This document shows, piece by piece, positions 12,854-17,939 of a stretch of DNA of 17,939 nucleotides. The position numbers and the translations under genes are program-made. The DNA comes from JBPYFK01 sp051984675. Lineage in GTDB: Bacteria > Actinomycetota > Actinomycetes > Mycobacteriales > Pseudonocardiaceae. The notes under the pieces are model-generated. The model was not told the origin of the DNA. It ran no database searches and worked only from the letters and a program-made list of their open reading frames with translations. The DNA lies in NCBI GenBank assembly GCA_051984675.1, contig JBPYFK010000138.1, forward strand, positions 1-17,939, given 5' to 3'. The stretch's first letter is position 1; each line of letters starts with the position of its first letter.

Positions 12854-15800
12854 TCACGTGTTGAAGTACTTGGCCTCGGGGTGGTGGGCCACGATCGCGT
12901 CGGTGGACTGCTCAGGGTGCAGTTGGAACTCTTCGGACAGCTCCACGCCGATCCGGTCCGCGCCCAGCAACTCGACGATCTTCGCGCGGTCCTCCAGGTC
13001 CGGGCAGGCGCCGTAGCCGAGCGAGAACCGGGCGCCCCGGTACCCGAGCTTGAAGAACTCCGTGACGTCTTCAGGGTCTTCCTCGGCGACCGCACTGCCC
13101 GTGGACCACTTCAGCTCCTGCCGGACCCGGCGGTGCCAGTACTCGGCGAGCGCTTCGGTGAGCTGCACGCCCAGGCCGTGGATCTCCAGGTAGTCCCGGT
13201 AGGAGTTGCTGGCGAACAGCTCGTTGGCGAAGTCCGCGATCGGCTGGCCCATGGTGACCAGCTGCAGCGGCAGCACGTCCACCTGGCCGGTCTCGACGGC
13301 CTTCTCCCGGCCACGGTAGAAGTCCGCCAGGCACAGCCGGCGATCCCGGGTCTGGCGCGGGAAGGTGAACCGGAACCGTTCCGGCGCGTCCGGCTCGTCC
13401 TTGTCCAGCACCACGAGATCGTTGTCCTCGGACACGCACGGGAAGTAGCCGTAGACGACCGCCGCGTGCTGGAGGATGCCCGCCGTGGACAGCTCGTCCA
13501 TCCAGGCCCGCAGGCGCGGCCGACCCTCGGACTCGACCAGCTCCTCGTACGACGGCCCCTCGCCCTTCTTGGCACCGCGAAGGCCCCACTGCCCGAAGAA
13601 GGTCGCACGCTCGTCCAGCAGCGCGAGGTAGTCGGCGACCGCGACGCCCTTGACCACCTTGGAGCCCCAGAACGGCGGGGTGGGCACCGGAGCGTCCGCG
13701 TCCACATCGGACCGGGTGGTGTCGTCCGGGCTGGGTTCCTCGCCCTGCTCGGCCTTGCGCTTCTCCGCGATCCGCAGCGACCGCTCGCGGCGCGCCTTGC
13801 GCTCGGCCTTCTTCTCCTGCTCCTTGGCGTCCTCCTCCGGGGTCTCCCCTCGCTTGACCGCCATCACGCGGTCCATCAGGTGCAGACCCTCGAAGGCGTC
13901 CTTGGCGTAGCGGACGTCGCCGTTGTAGACCTCGTCGAGGTCGTTTTCCACGAAGGAGCGGGTCAGCGCGGCGCCACCGAGAAGCACCGGGTACTTCTCG
14001 GAGATCCCGCGGGAGTTCATCTCCTGCAGGTTCTCCTTCATGATGACGGTGGACTTCACCAGCAGCCCGGACATGCCGATCGCGTCGACGTTGTGCTCCT
14101 CGGCCGCCTCCAGGATCGTGTTGATGGGCTGCTTGATCCCGATGTTGACGACGTCGTAGCCGTTGTTGGACACGATGATGTCGACCAGGTTCTTGCCGAT
14201 GTCGTGCACATCGCCCTTGACCGTGGCCAGCAGCAGCTTGCCCTTGCCGCCCGAGTCGTCCTTCTCCATGTGCGGTTCCAGGTGCGCCACCGCGGACTTC
14301 ATGACCTCGGCCGACTGCAGCACGAAGGGCAGCTGCATCTGCCCGGAGCCGAACAGGTCACCCACGACCTTCATGCCCGCGAGCAGGTTGTCGTTGACGA
14401 TCGCCAGCGGGGCCTTCTCCTTCATGGCCTCGTTGAGATCGTCTTCCAGGCCGTTGCGCTCACCGTCGACGATGCGCCGTTCCAGCCGCTCGAACAGCGG
14501 CAGCTTGGCCAGTTCCTCGGCACGCGAGGCACCGGCGGAGGACGCGGTCTTGCCCTCGAACAGCGCCATCAGCTTCTGCAGCGGGTCGTAGCCCTCGGAC
14601 CGGCGGTCGTAGACCAGGTCCAAGGCGACCTGACGCTGCTCCTCGTCGATCTTGTTCATCGGCAGGATCTTCGAGGCGTTCAGGATCGCGGTGTCCAGAC
14701 CGGCTTCCCGGCACTCGTTGAGGAACACCGAGTTGAGCACCTGGCGGGCCGCCGGGTTGAGACCGAACGAGACGTTCGACAGCCCCAACGTGGTCTGGAC
14801 GTCCGGGTGCCGACGCTTGAGCTCCCGGATGGCCTCGATGGTCTCGATGCCGTCCTTGCGGACCTCCTCCTGACCGGTGGAGATCGGGAACACCAGGCAG
14901 TCGATGATGATGTCCGACTCCTGCAGGCCCCACTTCGTGGTGATGTCGTCGATCAGGCGCTCGGCGACCCGCAGCTTCCAGTCCTTGGTGCGGGCCTGGC
15001 CTTCCTCGTCGATGCACAGCGCGACCACGGTGGCGCCGTGCTCGGAGACCAGCCGCATCACCTTCTGGAACCGCGAGTCCGGGCCGTCGCCGTCCTCGTA
15101 GTTCACCGAGTTGACCGCGCAGCGGCCACCGAAGTGCTCCAGGCCAGCCTCGATGACGTCGGCTTCAGTGGAGTCGACCATGATCGGCAGCGTGGAGGCG
15201 GTCGCCAGCCTGCTGGCCAGCTCCCGCATGTCCGCCGCGCCATCCCGGCCCACGTAGTCCACGCACAGGTCGAGCATGTGCGCGCCTTCGCGGGTCTGGC
15301 CCTTGGCGATCTCGATGCAGTCGTCGTAGCGGCCTTCCAACATCGCCTCGCGGAACGCCTTCGAACCGTTGGTGTTCGTGCGCTCCCCGATGTTGAGGAT
15401 CGAGGCGTCCTGTTCGAACGGCACCGCCTGGTACACCGAGGACACCGAGGGGATGTACTCCGGCGTGCGCGGCTTCGGCCGCAGCGAGGCGACCGCCTCC
15501 GCCACCGCGCGGATGTGCTCGTTGGTCGTCCCACAGCAACCGCCGACCTGGCGGGCGCCGAAGTCGTTGACGAACCCGACCAGCGCTTCGGCCAGCTCGT
15601 CCGGCTGCAACGGGTACACCGCGCCGTTCGGGCCGAGCTCCGGCAGCCCGGCGTTGGGCATCACGGAGATCGGCACCCGCGCGTGCTGGGCAAGCACCCG
15701 GAGGTGCTCGCTCATCTCCGCCGGGCCGGTGGCGCAGTTCATACCGATCATGTCGATACCCAGCGGCTCCAGGGCGGTCAGCGCCGCCCCGATCTCCGAG

Positions 15801-16438
15801 CCGACCAGCATCGTCCCGGTCTGCTCGACCGTGACCTGCGCGATGATCGGCACCCGGCGCCCGGCCTGCGCCATGGCCCGCTTGGCCGCGACGATCGCTG
15901 CCTTGGTCTGCAGCAGGTCCTGCGAGGTTTCCACCAGCACGGCGTCCACCCCGCCGTCCAGCAGACCCAACACGTTCTCGACGTAGGCATCGCGCAGGTC
16001 CGCGTAGGGCGCGTGGCCCAGGGTGGGCAGCTTCGTGCCCGGTCCCATCGAACCCAGCACGAACCGCGGCTTGTCCGCGGTGGAGTACTCGTCGGCACAT
16101 TCCCGGGCCAGCCGCGCGCCGACCTCGGCCAGCTCGCGAATCCGGTCGGAGATCCCGTACTCGCCCAGGTTCGCCAGGTTCGTGCCGAACGTGTTCGACT
16201 CGATCGAGTCCGACCCGGCCTCCAGGAAGCCCCGGTACACCGACCGCACCACGTCGGGGCGCGTGACGTTGAGGATCTCGTTGCAACCTTCGAGGTTGTC
16301 GAAGTCGTCCAGCGTCAGGTCGTGCTCCTGCAACGCGGTTCCCATGCCGCCGTCGGCGACCAGGACGCGCTCGGTGATGGCTGTCAGGAAACCACTCGGG
16401 TCGTTGCTGTCCTGCTCTGCCATGCCCCTATCTGACAT
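12854..16438 (-). CDS. metH: Cobalamin-dependent methionine synthase
   Basis: It transfers the methyl group of 5-methyltetrahydrofolate to homocysteine through methylcobalamin. The full modular enzyme is present (1,194 residues). The homocysteine domain (~15-325) has zinc ligands Cys235, Cys301 and Cys302 (NCATGP, GGCCGTTNEH). The pterin domain (~345-610) opens with NIGERTNTNGS. A cap (~640-730) precedes the B12 domain (~733-860) with DVHDIG, whose His745 is the lower cobalt ligand. The AdoMet reactivation domain (~920-1194) carries RFSLGY (Arg1137) and ACPD. Between the last two is an unusual ~55-residue highly charged Lys/Glu/Arg linker (~864-919). Starts at 16453, 16438 and 16423 are all possible; I chose 16438 because GGAAGG lies 7 nt before it. 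It begins 94 bp after the adoK stop, too short a gap for a cobalamin riboswitch, and none is seen. Confidence 0.98.
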   Translation of the reverse strand: MSDRGMAEQDSNDPSGFLTAITERVLVADGGMGTALQEHDLTLDDFDNLEGCNEILNVTRPDVVRSVYRGFLEAGSDSIESNTFGTNLANLGEYGISDRIRELAEVGARLARECADEYSTADKPRFVLGSMGPGTKLPTLGHAPYADLRDAYVENVLGLLDGGVDAVLVETSQDLLQTKAAIVAAKRAMAQAGRRVPIIAQVTVEQTGTMLVGSEIGAALTALEPLGIDMIGMNCATGPAEMSEHLRVLAQHARVPISVMPNAGLPELGPNGAVYPLQPDELAEALVGFVNDFGARQVGGCCGTTNEHIRAVAEAVASLRPKPRTPEYIPSVSSVYQAVPFEQDASILNIGERTNTNGSKAFREAMLEGRYDDCIEIAKGQTREGAHMLDLCVDYVGRDGAADMRELASRLATASTLPIMVDSTEADVIEAGLEHFGGRCAVNSVNYEDGDGPDSRFQKVMRLVSEHGATVVALCIDEEGQARTKDWKLRVAERLIDDITTKWGLQESDIIIDCLVFPISTGQEEVRKDGIETIEAIRELKRRHPDVQTTLGLSNVSFGLNPAARQVLNSVFLNECREAGLDTAILNASKILPMNKIDEEQRQVALDLVYDRRSEGYDPLQKLMALFEGKTASSAGASRAEELAKLPLFERLERRIVDGERNGLEDDLNEAMKEKAPLAIVNDNLLAGMKVVGDLFGSGQMQLPFVLQSAEVMKSAVAHLEPHMEKDDSGGKGKLLLATVKGDVHDIGKNLVDIIVSNNGYDVVNIGIKQPINTILEAAEEHNVDAIGMSGLLVKSTVIMKENLQEMNSRGISEKYPVLLGGAALTRSFVENDLDEVYNGDVRYAKDAFEGLHLMDRVMAVKRGETPEEDAKEQEKKAERKARRERSLRIAEKRKAEQGEEPSPDDTTRSDVDADAPVPTPPFWGSKVVKGVAVADYLALLDERATFFGQWGLRGAKKGEGPSYEELVESEGRPRLRAWMDELSTAGILQHAAVVYGYFPCVSEDNDLVVLDKDEPDAPERFRFTFPRQTRDRRLCLADFYRGREKAVETGQVDVLPLQLVTMGQPIADFANELFASNSYRDYLEIHGLGVQLTEALAEYWHRRVRQELKWSTGSAVAEEDPEDVTEFFKLGYRGARFSLGYGACPDLEDRAKIVELLGADRIGVELSEEFQLHPEQSTDAIVAHHPEAKYFNT

Positions 16439-16508
16439 GCCCTTGCCTTCCATGGAGCCCTCGCAGGGCCTTGCGTCGTGTGCGGCGGTCGTACATCGGC
16501 CTTCGGCG

Positions 16509-16525
16509 GTGAGCCGGGGGCTCAC
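16509..16525 (-). other. Stem-loop between adoK and metH
   Basis: GTGAGCC-GGG-GGCTCAC is a perfect 7-bp stem with a 3-nt loop beginning 8 nt after the adoK stop on the minus strand. No U tract follows. It may weakly terminate transcription or protect RNA ends, changing the adoK to metH ratio (inference). Confidence 0.4.
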
Positions 16526-16532
16526 GCCAGCG

Positions 16533-17507
16533 TCAGGGAAGCGCCTTCCCGATCTCGCTGGCCGCCGCGTCGCCGTAGGCCTCGGCCACCCGGGACAGGA
16601 ACGAGTCGCGCTCCAACTCGTGCTCCTGCGTACCGACGCTTTCCAGCACCGTGGTGGCCAGCATGCAGCCCAGCTGCGCGGACCGCTCCACACCCAGGTT
16701 GTGGTGCAGCCCGGCCAGGAAGCCGGAGCGGAACGCGTCACCCACGCCGGTCGGGTCGGCCTTCTGCTTCTCCTTCGGCGGCGCCACCGTCACCGTCTCG
16801 CCGTCCACCGACTCCACGCGGACGCCGTCGCCCCCCAGCGTCGTGATCCAGGAACCGACGCGCTCCAGGACCTCACCATGGCTCCAGCCCGTGCTCTTGA
16901 GCAGCAGGCCCGCCTCGTAGTCGTTGGTGAACAGGTAGGTGGCACCGTCCACCAGCTTACGGATCTCCTCGCCACTCATCCGCGCGAGCTGCTGCGAGGG
17001 GTCGGCTGCGAAGGCGTAGCCGCGCTGCCGGCTCTCATCGGTGTGCCGCAGCATCGCCTCCGGGTCGTTCGGCGAGATCACCACGAGGTCCAGGCCGCCC
17101 GCCCGGTCGGCGATCGGCTTGAGCTCGATCTCCCGCGCCTCGCTCATCGCGCCCGGGTAGAACGACGCGATCTGGTTCTGATCCGCGTCGGTGGTGCACA
17201 GGAACCGCGCCGTGTGCCGCGTGTCAGACACGTGGACGGAGTCGGTGTCCACTCCGTGGCGCTGCAACCACGAACGGTAGTCGGCGAAGTCGGCGCCGAC
17301 CGCACCGACCAGCAGCGGGGTCAGCCCGAGCTTGCCGAGGTTGAACGCGATATTGGCGGCCACCCCGCCGCGGCGCACCTCCAGTTCATCGACCAGGAAG
17401 GACAGGGACACCTTGTCCAGCTGGTCCGGCACCAGCTGCTCAGCGAACCTGCCGGGGAACACCATCAAGTTGTCCGTGGCGATCGAGCCGGTGACCGCAA
17501 TCCGCAC
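16533..17507 (-). CDS. adoK: Adenosine kinase (PfkB/ribokinase family)
   Basis: It phosphorylates adenosine to AMP with ATP, consuming the adenosine that AhcY releases. The 324 residues match the length of mycobacterial AdoK, and sequence blocks I recall from that enzyme are present: AVTGSIATDNLM at the start, FPGRFAEQL, DKVSLSFLVD, GADFADYRSWL, QIASFYPGAMSEAR, AADPSQQLAR, YLFTNDYE and LERSAQLG. The PfkB signatures are RGGVAANIAFNLGKLG (46-61) and DPTGVGDAFRSGF (251-263), with catalytic Asp257. The GTG at 17507 has GGAG 7 nt upstream and gives the expected MRIAVTGS N-terminus; the frame stays open further upstream without a ribosome site. Its position beside metH and ahcY strongly supports adenosine as substrate over other sugars or nucleosides. 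A hairpin-dense 271-bp region precedes it. Confidence 0.93.
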   Translation of the reverse strand: MRIAVTGSIATDNLMVFPGRFAEQLVPDQLDKVSLSFLVDELEVRRGGVAANIAFNLGKLGLTPLLVGAVGADFADYRSWLQRHGVDTDSVHVSDTRHTARFLCTTDADQNQIASFYPGAMSEAREIELKPIADRAGGLDLVVISPNDPEAMLRHTDESRQRGYAFAADPSQQLARMSGEEIRKLVDGATYLFTNDYEAGLLLKSTGWSHGEVLERVGSWITTLGGDGVRVESVDGETVTVAPPKEKQKADPTGVGDAFRSGFLAGLHHNLGVERSAQLGCMLATTVLESVGTQEHELERDSFLSRVAEAYGDAAASEIGKALP

Positions 17508-17558
17508 TGCAACACTCCAATTCCTCGCGAGGCGGTTGGCGCCCGTCGGTGGTCTCAG

Positions 17559-17585
17559 GCCAGCGCCGGAGACTCCGGCGCTGGC
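17559..17585 (-). other. Strong palindromic stem-loop in the adoK leader
   Basis: A 27-nt perfect palindrome has arms GCCAGCGCCGGAG (17559-17571) and CTCCGGCGCTGGC (17573-17585) around a single A. As RNA it would form about 11 bp with a 5-nt loop. It ends 51 nt before the adoK GTG. No U tract follows on the minus strand, so it is not a typical terminator. It could be an operator, an mRNA stabiliser or part of a larger fold. Confidence 0.6.
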
Positions 17586-17593
17586 ATCACACT

Positions 17594-17698
17594 GTGTCCG
17601 GACGGACACGGCGGGCGGTACCCAACCTCAACCTGTCCTTGATACCGCCCTTACCGACCGCCGGTCGTGGGATACCAGTTGGTGGGACACATCCCACC
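17594..17698 (-). other. Cluster of inverted repeats between metK and adoK (candidate structured RNA)
   Basis: Four perfect inverted repeats follow one another here. They are GTGTCCG/CGGACAC (17594-17609), GGGCGGTA (17613-17620) with TACCGCCC (17643-17650) around a 22-nt loop, CGACC/GGTCG (17655-17667), and GGTGGGA/TCCCACC (17681-17698). With the neighbouring hairpins nearly the whole gap can fold. I see none of the conserved cores of the SAM-I, SAM-II, SAM-IV or SAH riboswitch classes. The 16-bp repeat at 17594-17609 could alternatively be a protein operator. Confidence 0.45.
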
Positions 17699-17713
17699 CC
17701 GTTGGTGCCAGGG

Positions 17714-17750
17714 CGGCAGCGGCCAGCCGTTGGAGAGCCGGCCGCTGCCG
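17714..17750 (-). terminator. GC-rich stem-loop after metK, probable terminator
   Basis: CGGCAGCGGCC (17714-17724) pairs perfectly over 11 bp with GGCCGCTGCCG (17740-17750) around a 15-nt loop. It begins 28 nt after the metK stop on the minus strand. It has no U tract, as is frequent in actinomycetes, so it may terminate metK transcription fully, partly or not at all. Confidence 0.5.
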
Positions 17751-17778
17751 TACCTGGGGTTGTGCTCTGACCCGACGA

Positions 17779-17939
17779 TTACAGGCCAGCCGCGCTCTTG
17801 AGCGCCTCTGCCCGGTCCGTGCGTTCCCACGGCAGGTCCACGTCACCGCGACCGAAGTGGCCGTAGGCCGCGGTCTGCGCGTAGATCGGCCGCAGCAGGT
17901 CCAGGTCGCGGATGATCGCCGCCGGGCGCAGGTCGAAGA
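17779..17939 (-). CDS. metK: S-adenosylmethionine synthetase, C-terminal end (runs off the right edge)
   Basis: The last 53 codons of MetK, which makes S-adenosylmethionine from methionine and ATP. The visible peptide contains the conserved C-terminal sequence FDLRPAAIIRDLDLLRPIYA, followed by QTAAYGHFGR and DLPWERTDRAEALK. It ends with TAA at 17779. The start, promoter and active site lie outside the window. It is followed by adoK after 271 bp on the same strand and supplies the SAM for the cycle encoded by the next three genes. Confidence 0.96.
   Translation of the reverse strand, partial: FDLRPAAIIRDLDLLRPIYAQTAAYGHFGRGDVDLPWERTDRAEALKSAAGL

Noticed and set aside
12845..16435. A plus-strand open frame of nearly 1,200 codons opposite metH
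   Set aside because: It is the antisense of metH, rich in Arg, His, Leu, Val and Gln as expected for the complement of a high-GC gene, and has no domain motifs. metH on the other strand is unmistakable.
16439..16532. Cobalamin riboswitch before metH
   Set aside because: The adoK-metH gap is only about 94 bp and has no B12-box-like sequence; a cobalamin riboswitch needs roughly 200 nt.
17508..17778. SAM-I or SAM-IV riboswitch in the metK-adoK gap
   Set aside because: I looked for the conserved junction and kink-turn sequences of these classes on the minus strand and did not see them; reported instead as an unclassified structured region.

Overview
This window is about 18 kb of dense, high-GC actinomycete chromosome. 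Pointers to that group are the GC-rich third codon positions, frequent GTG starts, an adenosine kinase of the mycobacterial AdoK type, a ~1,200-residue MetH and an ~490-residue actinobacterial S-adenosylhomocysteine hydrolase. A member of the Pseudonocardiales (Saccharopolyspora-like) is my best guess, but this is inference. I see no tRNA, rRNA, CRISPR array, insertion sequence or phage gene. Left part (1-2479): the 5' end of a leucine/glutamate-type amino acid dehydrogenase runs off the left edge on the minus strand. It is preceded by an unusually elaborate leader with a promoter, an overlapping operator-like inverted repeat, a 23-codon small ORF with a strong Shine-Dalgarno sequence, and a terminator-like hairpin. 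Diverging from it is an unrecognised protein of the kind found around actinobacterial polymorphic toxins. That protein overlaps, tail to tail, a class A beta-lactamase-related serine hydrolase. Middle-left (2565-7467): a three-gene plus-strand operon encodes an ALDH7-like aldehyde dehydrogenase, a LysR regulator that carries a rare TTA codon, and a fused alpha-beta E1 subunit of a 2-oxo acid dehydrogenase that overlaps the regulator by ATGA. Together with the amino acid dehydrogenase this looks like oxidative catabolism of an amino acid or its oxo acid. The substrate is not determined by the sequence. Middle-right (7489-11296): a three-helix membrane protein with a proline-rich tail, a bile acid:sodium symporter-like transporter, a divergent LysR regulator that may be translated from a leaderless message, and a secreted double-psi beta-barrel (RlpA-like) protein with pentapeptide repeats. 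A near-ideal 16-bp bidirectional terminator closes this part. Right part (11344-17939): a complete activated-methyl cycle on the minus strand, in the order metK (C-terminal end only), adoK, metH, ahcY. MetK makes SAM. Methyltransferases turn SAM into SAH. AhcY splits SAH into homocysteine and adenosine. AdoK phosphorylates the adenosine to AMP, and MetH remethylates the homocysteine to methionine. The 271-bp gap between metK and adoK is packed with at least six inverted repeats and fits no riboswitch class I know. It is the best candidate here for an undescribed regulatory element.
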